Origin: G965205525 sp965205525
GTDB taxonomy: Bacteria; Pseudomonadota; Gammaproteobacteria; JABABF01
NCBI GenBank assembly: GCA_965205525.1
Contig: OZ242171.1
Span: 1,934,240-1,998,239 of the forward strand
DNA: 64,000 bases
Direction: 5' to 3'
In this document: piece after piece, positions 42,973 through 51,420 of the stretch
Layout of the letters: each line of letters begins with the position of its first letter
Numbering within the stretch: position 1 is the first letter of the stretch
Program-made: the position numbers and the translations under genes
The notes under the pieces: model-generated
What the model was told of the DNA's origin: nothing
The model's database searches: none
Seen by the model: only the letters and a program-made list of their open reading frames with translations

Positions 42973-44292
42973 ATGGGGATCACAGAGTTTTCTTCGGCGG
43001 GGGCAGGTTCCCCCATGGCGGGCGCTGGCTTGCCTTTGCGCATTTGCCTGCTTGGCTATCGTGGCGCTCCCTGGGTTGGGGGGCAGGGCATCTACCTGCG
43101 CCACCTGAGCCGTGCACTGGTGGAGGAGGGACATCGGGTGGATGTGGTTTCCGGTCCCCCGTACCCGGAGCTGGACCCCCGGGTAGGCCTCGTGCAGATG
43201 CCGGGGCTGGATCTGTATAGGAATGGACTTGGCTCTCTGCAGCTCAGTCACTTGAGCTCATTTGCCAATGTTGCGGAATGGTTCTCCAAGCTGAGCGGCG
43301 GCTTTGCTGAGCCGTGGGCGTTCTGTCACCGGGTGTCCCGCTGGTTTGCAGAGCATGCTGCGGACTACGATGTTGTCCAGGATAATCAGAGCTTGGGCTA
43401 CGGCCTTCTATCTTTGCAGCGGCACGGGTTGCCGCTGGTAGGCACCATCCATCATCCGATTACCCGTGACTTGACGTTCGCCCTCAGTGTGGCGCCGAAT
43501 TGGCGGCGCCGTCTCCTGCTGCGGCGCTGGTACAGCTTCCTCGGGATGCAGAAGCGGGTGGCCCAGCAGATGTCTCGTATTGTGACGGTCTCCCACAGTG
43601 CTAGGCAGGATATTGTCACTGACTTTTCTATCCCCGAAGAGCGCATCACTGTGGTGCATGGCGGGATAGACACAAATTTGTATCACCCGCAGCCCGAGGT
43701 GCAGCGTCGCCCCTGTCGCCTGATGGCGACGACCTCTGCCGACCATCCGCTGAAGGGTCTGCGCTATCTGCTGCTCGCCTGCGAGCAGCTGGTTTGCGAT
43801 TTTCCGGACTTGGAGCTGGTAGTTATCGGTCGCGCTGAGCCGGGCGGTGCCACCGAGCAGCTGATTGCCAAGCGAGGTTTGACCAGACGTGTGCGTTTTT
43901 TGAGCGGACTGTCTGGCGAAGAGATCGCCCGCCTGTACGCCGAGACGACCATAGCGGTGGTGCCTTCTCTATACGAGGGTTTCGGCTTTCCTGCCGGGGA
44001 GGCGATGGCCTGTGGCACTCCGGTGGTGTCCACCGACGGCGGTGCACTTCCGGAGGTGGTGGGAGATGCGGCGGAGGTGGTGCCAGCGGGCAATGCCGAT
44101 GCGCTGGCTGTCGCTATTGCCGCCTTGCTGCGAGACCCTGCGCGCCGCGAGTATCTCAGCACTGCCGGGCAGCACCGCGTTTTGAAAAGATTCAGCTGGC
44201 GAAAGGCGGCGAGGGGAATGCTTTCCCTTTACCGACAGGCGATCGCCGATACTCGCACGGAACAGATATCTGCCGCTCCGGCTGTGCGGTAG
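42973..44292 (+). CDS. Family 4 glycosyltransferase
   Basis: 439 aa, GT-B fold. The donor/acceptor N-domain begins LRICLLGYRGAPWVGGQGIYLRHL near residue 22 (about 20 residues before it may be an over-long start; ATG 43015 is an alternative). The C-domain contains HGGIDTNLYHP, DHPLKGLRYLLLA, VVIGRAEPGG and the EX7E motif EGFGFPAGEAMACGTPVV near residue 335. Retaining transfer of a sugar to a lipid-linked or surface glycan is expected. It is the first gene of the surface-glycan locus, facing the GT23-like pair convergently. Confidence 0.9.
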   Translation: MGITEFSSAGAGSPMAGAGLPLRICLLGYRGAPWVGGQGIYLRHLSRALVEEGHRVDVVSGPPYPELDPRVGLVQMPGLDLYRNGLGSLQLSHLSSFANVAEWFSKLSGGFAEPWAFCHRVSRWFAEHAADYDVVQDNQSLGYGLLSLQRHGLPLVGTIHHPITRDLTFALSVAPNWRRRLLLRRWYSFLGMQKRVAQQMSRIVTVSHSARQDIVTDFSIPEERITVVHGGIDTNLYHPQPEVQRRPCRLMATTSADHPLKGLRYLLLACEQLVCDFPDLELVVIGRAEPGGATEQLIAKRGLTRRVRFLSGLSGEEIARLYAETTIAVVPSLYEGFGFPAGEAMACGTPVVSTDGGALPEVVGDAAEVVPAGNADALAVAIAALLRDPARREYLSTAGQHRVLKRFSWRKAARGMLSLYRQAIADTRTEQISAAPAVR

Positions 44293-44318
44293 GTAAATTC
44301 AGTGATTTCCTAGTACTG

Positions 44319-44352
44319 GGGGAATTATATTTTTCATCATACCTCTTTATTA
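44319..44352 (-). repeat. Truncated 5' end of a third GT23-like copy
   Basis: On the minus strand the sequence after the 44350-45624 gene repeats the leader and first codons of the two paralogs: AGCAGTTAATAAAGAGGTATGATG then AAAAATATAATT, i.e. MMKNII, after which it becomes CCCCCAGTACTAGG and homology ends. Same leader as at 46949-46970 and 45625-45640. It marks a deletion that removed another array member; the stop codon of the preceding gene is made of this leader. Confidence 0.8.
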
Positions 44353-45624
44353 ACTGCTGCTATCTCCATCCTTGCGACGAACCGTAAGGCAGGCCAGGCG
44401 GGCATCAGTAGGGTTTTCCAAAAGCACTCCATTTAATTCTCTATTCTTGCCTAGAGTACTGATTTTATCGTTCATATGCAAAATATGTGAATGTTCCAGA
44501 AGTATTCCATTGAGACTTTTATTACGATAATAAGAAAGAGCCAAGGCACATGCGGAGAAAGCACTTTGGCTGCCGATAATATAGTCGCACTCGGCCAGCA
44601 GATAAATATTCTTTAAAATCGCCATAGTTTCTTGCTTTTTTAGGGCTGGATTTTCCAAAAGCATAAGCACGATACTATTGTCATATCGCTTCTCCTTATC
44701 ATCATAAATAAAATGTATGCCTGAATCCTTCGGCAACTGGCAGAGAGCTTTATTTGAATCAGTAGATATGAAAACAGTCTTGATACCGGTGGCATCCACC
44801 ACTTGCTCTACTGTATGCATATAGCTGCTGATATTGAAACCCCTCCAGCTTCTTGTCGTATCCCCCTGCCGAATATGAACGCCAATTTTAGGACCTTCAG
44901 GCAGGAGCATACCTCTGCGCTCTTCAATATGTGCTCTGTATTCCTCCTTGAGTCTCAGGAAGGAATCCATGATGAGCCCGCGATAATATAGGTAGAAGTT
45001 AGGCATATTCTCCAATTTGTAGTTAGCAATAAGGCTATCCATAATCACAATATTCTTTCTTCTGTCCGCTGGGCTTAAGTTCCATGGCATTTGTGGGTTC
45101 TGTCCAAGATGTACGGTTTTTTCTTTCTGCAGAAGGTAATTAAAATCAATTGGTTTTTTGTCAGAAGAGAGAATTTTGTTAATCTCTTTTTCTGAAAGGC
45201 TCCCTATTGGTTCATAGGGGGAATCGTAGACTATTCTGTGCCTCCTACAAATAATTGTTCGCTCATACCGGGAGCCGATAGTGAGGGCCCTTATTAATTG
45301 GTGGAGAAAAGCAGCAAAACCACTTAACTCTGCGTGATACACCAGGTATCTATTATTTTCTTCAGCGGGAGATTTGTATTGGAGAAATTTCATTTTACTG
45401 ATGATATAGTTGTCCATTAACTTCAGTGTGTCTTCTGTATAGGAAAGAGAATCCAAATTTCTTATTTCCCTATCGGCGGGATAATATCTATTCCTCTTAA
45501 TATGAGCTATAGCACGAGGCGCTGTAATATAGCGGGCATGCCTATCTTGAATAATGATTTTTGTCCGGTTTCTGACCATCTTCCATAATTTCATGATATT
45601 GGGGAAAATTATATTTTTCATCAT
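44350..45624 (-). CDS. GT23-like (fucosyltransferase-type) glycosyltransferase, copy A
   Basis: 424 aa. NRYLVYHAELSGFAAFLHQL near residue 91, IGVHIRQGDTTRSW (His250, Arg252) and CDYIIGSQSAFSACALALSYY near the C-terminus match the motif order of NodZ/FUT8-type alpha-1,6-fucosyltransferases (GT23). Donor GDP-fucose is an inference. About 45 substitutions separate it from copy B (about 89% identity, counted by eye). The last codons (DGDSSS) are encoded by sequence derived from the leader of a lost downstream copy, so its C-terminus was set by recombination. Leader GAGAGGTATGATG is shared with copy B. Confidence 0.75.
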   Translation of the reverse strand: MMKNIIFPNIMKLWKMVRNRTKIIIQDRHARYITAPRAIAHIKRNRYYPADREIRNLDSLSYTEDTLKLMDNYIISKMKFLQYKSPAEENNRYLVYHAELSGFAAFLHQLIRALTIGSRYERTIICRRHRIVYDSPYEPIGSLSEKEINKILSSDKKPIDFNYLLQKEKTVHLGQNPQMPWNLSPADRRKNIVIMDSLIANYKLENMPNFYLYYRGLIMDSFLRLKEEYRAHIEERRGMLLPEGPKIGVHIRQGDTTRSWRGFNISSYMHTVEQVVDATGIKTVFISTDSNKALCQLPKDSGIHFIYDDKEKRYDNSIVLMLLENPALKKQETMAILKNIYLLAECDYIIGSQSAFSACALALSYYRNKSLNGILLEHSHILHMNDKISTLGKNRELNGVLLENPTDARLACLTVRRKDGDSSS

Positions 45625-45639
45625 ACCTCTCTATTAACT

Positions 45640-45665
45640 ATAGAAAGATAAATCACGGATGTGAA
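45640..45665 (-). repeat. Tail segment shared with the GT25 3' end
   Basis: Minus-strand TTCACATCCGTGATTTATC continuing TTTCTAT lies just behind the G13 tract of copy B. Practically the same 26 bases (one base fewer) lie behind the G7 tract of the GT25 gene at 47007-47032, where they are coding. Confidence 0.85.
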
Positions 45666-45673
45666 GATGTGAA

Positions 45674-46948
45674 TTACTCCCCCCCCCCCCCATCCTTGCG
45701 ACGAACCGTAAGGCAGGCCAGGCGGGCATCAATGGGGTTTTCCAAAAGCACTCTATTTAATTCTCTATTCTTGCCTAGAGTACTGATTTTATCGTTCATA
45801 TGCAAAATATGCGGATGTTCCAGAAGTATTCCATTGAGACTTTTATTACGATAATAAGAAAGAGCCAAGGCACATGCGGCGAGAGCACTTTGGCTGCCGA
45901 TCATATAGTCGCACTCGGCCAGCAGATAAATATTCTTTAAAACCGCCATAGTTTCTTGCTTTTTTAGGGCTGGATTTTTCAAAATCATAAACGTGGCATT
46001 ATTGTCATATCGATTCTCCTTATCATCATAAACAAAATGTATGCCTGAATCCTTCGGCAACTGGCAGAGAGCTTTATTTGAATCAGTAGCTATGAAAACA
46101 GTCTTGATACCGGTGGCATCCACCACTTGCTCTACTGTATGCATATAGCTGCTGATATTGAAATCCCTCCAGCTTCTTGACACATCCCCCTGCCGAATAT
46201 GAACGCCGATTTTAGGACCTTCAGGCAGGAGTATACCTCTGCGCTCTTCAATATGTGCTCTGTATTCCTTCTTGAGTCTCAGGAAGGAATCCATGATGAG
46301 CCCGCGATAATATAGGTAGAAGTAAGGCATGTTCTTCAATTTGTAGTTAGCAAAAAGGCTATCCATAATCACAATATTCTTTCTTCTATCCGCTGGGCTT
46401 AAGTTCCATGGCATTTGTAGGTTCTGTCCAAGATGTACAGTTTTTTCTTTCTGCAGAAGGTAATTAAAATCAATTAGTTTTTTATCAGAAGAGAGAATTT
46501 TGTTAATTTCTTTTTCTGAAAGGTTCTCTATCGGTTCATAGGGGTTATCGTAGACCATTTTGTGCCTCCTATAAATAATTGTTCGCTCATACCGGGAGCC
46601 GATAGTGAGGGCCCTTATTAATTGGTGGAGCAAAGCAGAAAAACCACTGAACCCTGCGTGATACACCAGGTATCTATTATTTTCTTCAGCGAGAGATTTG
46701 TATTGGAGAAATTTTATTTTACTGATGATATGGTTGTCCATTAACTTCAGTGTGTCTTCTGTATAGGGAAGAGAATCCAAATTTCTTATTTTCCTATCGG
46801 CGGGATAATATCCATTCCTCTTAATATGAGCTATAGCACGAGGTGCTGTAATATAGCGGGCATACCTATCTTGAATAATGATGTTTGTCCGGTTTCTGAC
46901 CATCTTCCATAATTTCATGATATTGGGGAAAATTATATTTTTCATCAT
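45674..46948 (-). CDS. GT23-like (fucosyltransferase-type) glycosyltransferase, copy B, with 3' poly-G tract
   Basis: 424 aa, same motifs as copy A: NRYLVYHAGFSGF, IGVHIRQGDVSRSW and CDYMIGSQSALAACALALSYY. The reading frame ends inside a homopolymer: after LTVRRKD the codons are four GGG and GAG, then TAA. Tract length therefore decides the C-terminus: 13 G gives GGGGE; 12 G would add 14 residues ending LSFYS; 14 G would add about 18 ending VNREV. It precedes copy A by 49 bp in transcription order and follows the GT25 gene by 39 bp, so the three may be co-transcribed. Confidence 0.78.
   Translation of the reverse strand: MMKNIIFPNIMKLWKMVRNRTNIIIQDRYARYITAPRAIAHIKRNGYYPADRKIRNLDSLPYTEDTLKLMDNHIISKIKFLQYKSLAEENNRYLVYHAGFSGFSALLHQLIRALTIGSRYERTIIYRRHKMVYDNPYEPIENLSEKEINKILSSDKKLIDFNYLLQKEKTVHLGQNLQMPWNLSPADRRKNIVIMDSLFANYKLKNMPYFYLYYRGLIMDSFLRLKKEYRAHIEERRGILLPEGPKIGVHIRQGDVSRSWRDFNISSYMHTVEQVVDATGIKTVFIATDSNKALCQLPKDSGIHFVYDDKENRYDNNATFMILKNPALKKQETMAVLKNIYLLAECDYMIGSQSALAACALALSYYRNKSLNGILLEHPHILHMNDKISTLGKNRELNRVLLENPIDARLACLTVRRKDGGGGE
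45679..45691 (-). repeat. G13 homopolymer at the 3' end of GT23-like copy B
   Basis: Thirteen consecutive G on the minus strand (C on plus) spanning the last sense codons of copy B. Copy A lacks it (GATGGAG at the same place). Long enough for frequent slippage, hence a likely contingency tract. Confidence 0.97.
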
Positions 46949-46987
46949 ACCTCTCTATTAACTGCTGCTATACACGCCAAGAATCTT

Positions 46988-47896
46988 TTATTGAATTGGG
47001 CGCACGATAGAAAGATAAATCCGGATGTGAAATAGCTTTCCCCCCCATTCTCCGCGGGTCTGGATATTTAGCTTGTCGTGATTTTTAATGGGGAAAAAAG
47101 ATAGCAGCAGCAGCAAGAGGCGCATCGGGCTCAGAAGGCCGCGCATATCGTGGAAAAAACCTTCCAGCCGCTGCCGGGCAGTTGGTGCTTGCAGCTCTTT
47201 TGTTGATTCTGGGTTTGTGCTGGAAGGCATCCAAGTATGCCGACCCAGCCGCGGCCGCAGGCGGAGACCTTCCCGGCTGCAGACCGCGTGGGGGACGCGC
47301 AGGCTGTAGCGGTTATCAAACAGCAAGGTATCAATGGGCAATGTGATCGGAGACAGCAGCGGGATCAGTTTTTCTGCATAGGTGCGCCGGATGAGATAGG
47401 CCTGTGTGCCATAGGAAGCTCCCAAGTATTGCCTTGCATGATAAGCGCCGTACAGATGTACATTCCCGCGTCGGGAAAAGACAATGCCTATCGGGTATTC
47501 CGAGTTGCACGGCACCAGCTGCAGGATACTCCAGTCGGCGGGCAGTCGGCGGCAGTTGGCCAGCGTGTCGGAGAAGTCATCGGCCAGCTCTACGTCGTCT
47601 TCCATGATAACTGCCTCCTCAATGCATTCCTCCTTCATTTTTTGATAGATCAGCCGGTGGGAAAGGGCAAGACCCACCTCGCCTCTGAAGAGCGGACGGC
47701 GCAGTATGCGCCTGGCAGTGCTCTCATCATAGGCCGTCGCCAGCTCATCCTTAGAGAGGGTTTGGCCGTCCACTGCGCTTTCTAGCCGATATTCCAAGCC
47801 AAGACGATGTAGCCGGGCTTCCATCGTCGCGCGGCGGTCAGGATGTCTTTCAAGGTTGATAAGAAAGATCGGCGGGATGCAGGAAGAAGACGACAT
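46988..47896 (-). CDS. Family 25 glycosyltransferase (LPS biosynthesis type)
   Basis: 302 aa. IFLINLERHPDRRATME at residue 10, GEVGLALSHRLIYQKM around 72 and the acidic metal site IMEDDVEL (97-104) match the GT25 family (LgtB/LpsA-like galactosyl- or glucosyltransferases acting on lipooligosaccharide). DTLLFDNRYSL resembles the usual second conserved block. C-terminal codons run through a G7 tract (GEWGGK) into a segment shared with the tail of copy B. Followed by the GT23-like pair in the same direction; preceded by two CTATAAT hexamers. Confidence 0.85.
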   Translation of the reverse strand: MSSSSCIPPIFLINLERHPDRRATMEARLHRLGLEYRLESAVDGQTLSKDELATAYDESTARRILRRPLFRGEVGLALSHRLIYQKMKEECIEEAVIMEDDVELADDFSDTLANCRRLPADWSILQLVPCNSEYPIGIVFSRRGNVHLYGAYHARQYLGASYGTQAYLIRRTYAEKLIPLLSPITLPIDTLLFDNRYSLRVPHAVCSREGLRLRPRLGRHTWMPSSTNPESTKELQAPTARQRLEGFFHDMRGLLSPMRLLLLLLSFFPIKNHDKLNIQTRGEWGGKLFHIRIYLSIVRPIQ

Positions 47897-47922
47897 GAAT
47901 TGCGGGTAAGTTTCGGTGAATT

Positions 47923-47945
47923 ATTATAGCTGCCCGTTTATTATA
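47923..47945 (-). promoter_or_regulatory. Two candidate -10 elements of the GT25/GT23 operon
   Basis: On the minus strand CTATAATAA occurs twice, with TATAAT at 47945-47940 and 47928-47923, the nearer one 27 bases before the GT25 start. They are the only promoter-like signals for this operon. The -35 regions are weak. Confidence 0.45.
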
Positions 47946-48082
47946 GAGGACAGAAAGCGTATTCCATAAATATGCCTTTACTTGGGGCAGCATGTCCCGC
48001 CCAGATATTACAGGCTATTTGTTTGACAGGTAGTCTGGTGGAGGCTACGCTCTCCAATTGGTGATGAAGACAGCAGCTAACC

Positions 48083-48090
48083 AAAGGAGG
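48083..48090 (+). promoter_or_regulatory. Strong ribosome binding site of the NTF2-like gene
   Basis: AAAGGAGG lies 8 bases before ATG 48099. A nearer ATG at 48092 is out of frame and too close, so this site decides the start. Confidence 0.75.
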
Positions 48091-48098
48091 TATGCGAG

Positions 48099-48689
48099 AT
48101 GTCACAGTCAGCCATGGGGAAACCAACCGAGACTGCCTATCGTATTGACCCGCGCAAAAACTGGGAAATGTTAGAGCGGCGCTTGGCTGAGGAGACCGAC
48201 CCAGCCACCCGCCGCAATCTGGAAACGATTGTCAAGCACAGTCAATCGGAAGCGCTCCCGGATTTTGAGGCACTGATGGCTACCGTCTCAGAGCGGGCCC
48301 ACTATCACAGTTTTGCCACCGATGATCCCACCCACAGCCCCCGGGGGAAGGACGGAGTCGCGGCCTATTACAAGATGATTGTTGAGACGGGCTGTCACCT
48401 CATTGAGCATCATGTGGACCGCGTTATAGCAGACCGCAATTGCGCAACCACTGAGGGCGTGATACGCATCGCCTATCCCCATGATATTCTGCGGGCGATG
48501 GGGTACGATGTCTCCGATGTCAGCAGCCACTACATGTTTGAAAGTCGGCTGATGATTGTCTGGGAGTTTGATGAAGAAGGGCTTGTCCTCTGTGAGGATT
48601 CCTATTCTGGCCAAGACGGCTTTGAGGGCATCGCCGAGCGTCCTATTAGCATGGACGAAATTTTTGATTACAAGGCAAGCATTTCCTAA
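48099..48689 (+). CDS. NTF2-like (SnoaL-type) protein
   Basis: 196 aa, start set by the strong AAAGGAGG. The arrangement of a helical N-terminus (NWEMLERRLAEETDPATRRNLETI) and a cone-shaped beta domain (GVAAYYKMIVETGCHLIEHHVDRVIADRN; SRLMIVWEFDEEGLVL) fits the NTF2/SnoaL superfamily, members of which are small isomerases, hydratases or dehydratases. Its exact reaction is unknown. Members of this group often accompany KstD-like and SDR genes in catabolic clusters for cyclic compounds, as here. Confidence 0.65.
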   Translation: MSQSAMGKPTETAYRIDPRKNWEMLERRLAEETDPATRRNLETIVKHSQSEALPDFEALMATVSERAHYHSFATDDPTHSPRGKDGVAAYYKMIVETGCHLIEHHVDRVIADRNCATTEGVIRIAYPHDILRAMGYDVSDVSSHYMFESRLMIVWEFDEEGLVLCEDSYSGQDGFEGIAERPISMDEIFDYKASIS

Positions 48690-48819
48690 AGCAGCATTGC
48701 CTCGCTTTTCGGGATAGCGAGCATGGCAGCGTTTTATTTCCTGACCTGCTGTGCCGGCAATTCCGAATACGCACTGGGGATGCGGGTGATGTTCTGCCTT
48801 GGGAGGGGCACGAGAAATC

Positions 48820-50085
48820 TCAGACCTCGTCGGGCACACTGAAGCGCTGCTGATAGGTGCGGAACAGGGGGCGCTCCCGGGACGCTTCCTTCGGCGAAAG
48901 ATCTTCATAGGCGTGGGCACCGAACTTGCCCTTCGGCTTCCCGTGCAGGTATTTTTCCACCCGGGCCATCGCCGACGGGCTGAAATCCATTTCCAGAAAA
49001 GCATAAATGCGCTCCAGGGCGGCCATCGGCTTCTCCATTAAATCCTGGTAGCGGGAGTCCAGGAACTGCATGGACGGAATTTTCTCTTCCTCTCGCAGAT
49101 GCGCTGCGTTTTCCAGCCGGGCAGCGGTGGCTTCGCCAAGGACGATATCTTCAAAGGCAGAAACATCAAAGGGCTTGTCCGAGCGCATCCAGTAGAGGGT
49201 GCCCAGCAGGTTGGCAGTGGATGCCATGCATTTCAGCGGGTCCCGGTGGGTCTGGATGACGCGGGCATCCGGGTACGCCGCAAACAGCTCCGGCAGGAAA
49301 GACAGGTGGTTAGGGGCTTTCAGCAGCCAGTGCTCCGCCCGCTTTTTCCATTGCAGACTCTGCAGAAAGCAGCGATGGTAATCGTACACTGGGCCCATGT
49401 TCGTTTCTGCCATGTAGGCATGGTACGAGGGTGTCTGGTAGTGAGATGCGATATGGTCGCTGATAAAAGTAGGGGACATGATAAGACCACACTCGCAGGG
49501 GATGACCCCCCCCATCTCATGCATGGACTGATATTCCGGCGCCACCCGCGCCCACTGGCAGAGCAGCCCGTCCGCCCGCTGCACCCGCGGGTCATTTTCT
49601 GTCTCCTCGCCGGTGGGGAGCGGGCAGGGGAATAGAGCCTCCCAGCTGGCGGGCACCCGAAAGCGCGGATCCTGAGCCAGCAGCTCATAGAGAATAGATG
49701 TGCCTGAGCGGGGCAGCCCCAATATGAAAACCGGACGCTCTACAGGCTGCTTGAGAATCGCGGGAATCTCGCGCCACAGGGCAGTGAAATTGAGCCGTAC
49801 CTGCAGCCAGATTAGGAGGTCACTGCGTGCCATCAGGCGTCCGATCAGAGTGAGCTCTGCCTCTGTTTCCAGCGCATTGAGAAGAGTGCGAAACGGCGTC
49901 TGCCAGTCTCCTTCCCCAAAATCATCCAAACCTGTTGCCCGCCGCGCCGCTGTCAGCAGAGATTCTTCGTCCAAGGGCACAGCTCCCTGCAAGTCAAAAA
50001 GGCGGCCCTCTCGATTGACGGTCTCCACCCAGTCCGGGTGCGGCGCCGGCTTCCAGTGCCGCTCCTTGCCGATAGATTTTTTCAT
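48820..50085 (-). CDS. Sulfotransferase-family protein (Sulfotransfer_3)
   Basis: 421 aa. PAPS 5'-phosphosulfate motif FILGLPRSGTSILYELLAQDP (split: FILGLPRSGTS, ILYELLAQDP) near residue 117 and 3'-phosphate motif VIQTHRDPLKCMAST near 283. The extra N-terminal 110-residue helical domain and DARVIQTHRD pattern are those of bacterial and actinobacterial sulfotransferases of unknown substrate that co-occur with steroid-type catabolism. Followed after 24 bp by no gene on the same strand; preceded on the same strand by DUF1214. Contains a G8 run at 49506-49513 in the codons for MGGV. Confidence 0.8.
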   Translation of the reverse strand: MKKSIGKERHWKPAPHPDWVETVNREGRLFDLQGAVPLDEESLLTAARRATGLDDFGEGDWQTPFRTLLNALETEAELTLIGRLMARSDLLIWLQVRLNFTALWREIPAILKQPVERPVFILGLPRSGTSILYELLAQDPRFRVPASWEALFPCPLPTGEETENDPRVQRADGLLCQWARVAPEYQSMHEMGGVIPCECGLIMSPTFISDHIASHYQTPSYHAYMAETNMGPVYDYHRCFLQSLQWKKRAEHWLLKAPNHLSFLPELFAAYPDARVIQTHRDPLKCMASTANLLGTLYWMRSDKPFDVSAFEDIVLGEATAARLENAAHLREEEKIPSMQFLDSRYQDLMEKPMAALERIYAFLEMDFSPSAMARVEKYLHGKPKGKFGAHAYEDLSPKEASRERPLFRTYQQRFSVPDEV

Positions 50086-50109
50086 TGCTGGTGCGCTCCG
50101 TGCTAAGGA

Positions 50110-51297
50110 CTAGGTGCGAAAGCGGTTGCATACGCCGCGACGATGCGCCGCAATCTGCTCTCGCCGCTCCGCCGGTGACAGGCGCCGACAATTCGGGGGC
50201 AGGGCCTTTGCGAGCTCCGCACGCTTAACCTGCTGGCATTCCGGCGCCGGGTGTTCCCGCGCGCCCATCCACCGGAAGGTGATATAGCCAGCCCGGTGAC
50301 CGCTGGTGTCCAGCCAGTTGGCAGCCCCTGGGTCATCATGGCAAACCACGGCAATCAGGCTGCTGTCCTCTTCCAGATGTGCATAGTGGCTGTTCAGGCC
50401 AGTGCTGCGGTAGCGGTAGTCCATCGTTTCAAACCAGTAGGAGCCGAATTCGCAGTTCCAATAGGTGCAGGTCGGCGGTGTGACCCGTATGATCAGCGCT
50501 TCGTCCTCCGGCAGATCCCAATAGCAGATGAGAGGGGTGCCGCCGGGAGTGGCGTCAATCTTCTCTTCCACCATGTCGCGCCAGCCGATGAAACGGTTAG
50601 GCGCAGCCCGCCACAGATCCAGCTTCTCCGCCCAGTAGGTGGTGGACCAGCGCAGCCATTCCGCTGAAGCTGCCAGCCCCTCACAAAGATTCTGGGGCTC
50701 CAGGGGTGCTGGCGGTTCTTCTGTGTCCAGGCAGTCAATGCGGACAGTCATGGGCTCTTCCCGCTCCCAGTCGGCGAAGAACTGGCGTATGGTGACCCGG
50801 AAGGCCTTTGGTGTAGTGCGGATGAAGTTGCCGGGCACGGGCTCCGGCCCCAAGTGCAGCTCAAAGTTGCCGATCTCGTCGCATTCCAAGCCGTTGCCGA
50901 ACAGGCTGCCCACCACACCGCCGCCCCAGGGCGTTTCGCCGTCTTCAAGAACAGTAATCGCCAGGAAGCGGGCGCCGCCCCTGCGACCGCTGATGCGGTA
51001 GCGGCGGGTGCCGTCAATGGGTGCTCCCAGATAAATCGCGTCGCCGTTGTCGCCACCCTGTTTTCGGGTCGGATCAAAATAGCGCATCATCTCCGGGTGC
51101 AGAGGATCTCGGTTCTCTAGGTGAAAGGCCAGGGCGAGAGGAATATTGCGCGCGATATAGCGCAGTCCCACAGCCCGGTCTGCCGACCCTGAGGGGGCGC
51201 CGTCTCGGAAGATGATCTCGCCAGCCTCTTTCAGCTGCTCGCAAAAATCTGCCCACGCCTTGCGCAGCATGGCATCGTGTTTGTGTTCTCCGTGCAT
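50110..51297 (-). CDS. DUF1214-domain protein
   Basis: 395 aa from the ATG at 51297. The C-terminal part (CTYWNCEFGSYWFETMDYRYR; NSHYAHLEEDSSLIAVVCHDDPGAANWLDT split by short gaps; AGYITFRWMGA) has the DUF1214 pattern, while the N-terminus (LRYIARNIPLALAFHLENRDPLHP) resembles proteins annotated in cyclic-compound degradation clusters. Function unknown. The minus-strand order DUF1214, then sulfotransferase (24 bp) suggests one transcript. Divergent from the first EthD gene, with the shared control region inside 51298-51420. Confidence 0.7.
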   Translation of the reverse strand: MHGEHKHDAMLRKAWADFCEQLKEAGEIIFRDGAPSGSADRAVGLRYIARNIPLALAFHLENRDPLHPEMMRYFDPTRKQGGDNGDAIYLGAPIDGTRRYRISGRRGGARFLAITVLEDGETPWGGGVVGSLFGNGLECDEIGNFELHLGPEPVPGNFIRTTPKAFRVTIRQFFADWEREEPMTVRIDCLDTEEPPAPLEPQNLCEGLAASAEWLRWSTTYWAEKLDLWRAAPNRFIGWRDMVEEKIDATPGGTPLICYWDLPEDEALIIRVTPPTCTYWNCEFGSYWFETMDYRYRSTGLNSHYAHLEEDSSLIAVVCHDDPGAANWLDTSGHRAGYITFRWMGAREHPAPECQQVKRAELAKALPPNCRRLSPAERREQIAAHRRGVCNRFRT

Positions 51298-51420
51298 GGC
51301 AATTATGCCTGTGTGTTTTCGCAGATGAAGCAATTTAGCATAAGACCTCTCTGCCGATCTTGCGCTGGCAGACTTTTTCGCGCACTATTAGAGAGATTGA
51401 CAATAGCGGGAGTAAAAGCC

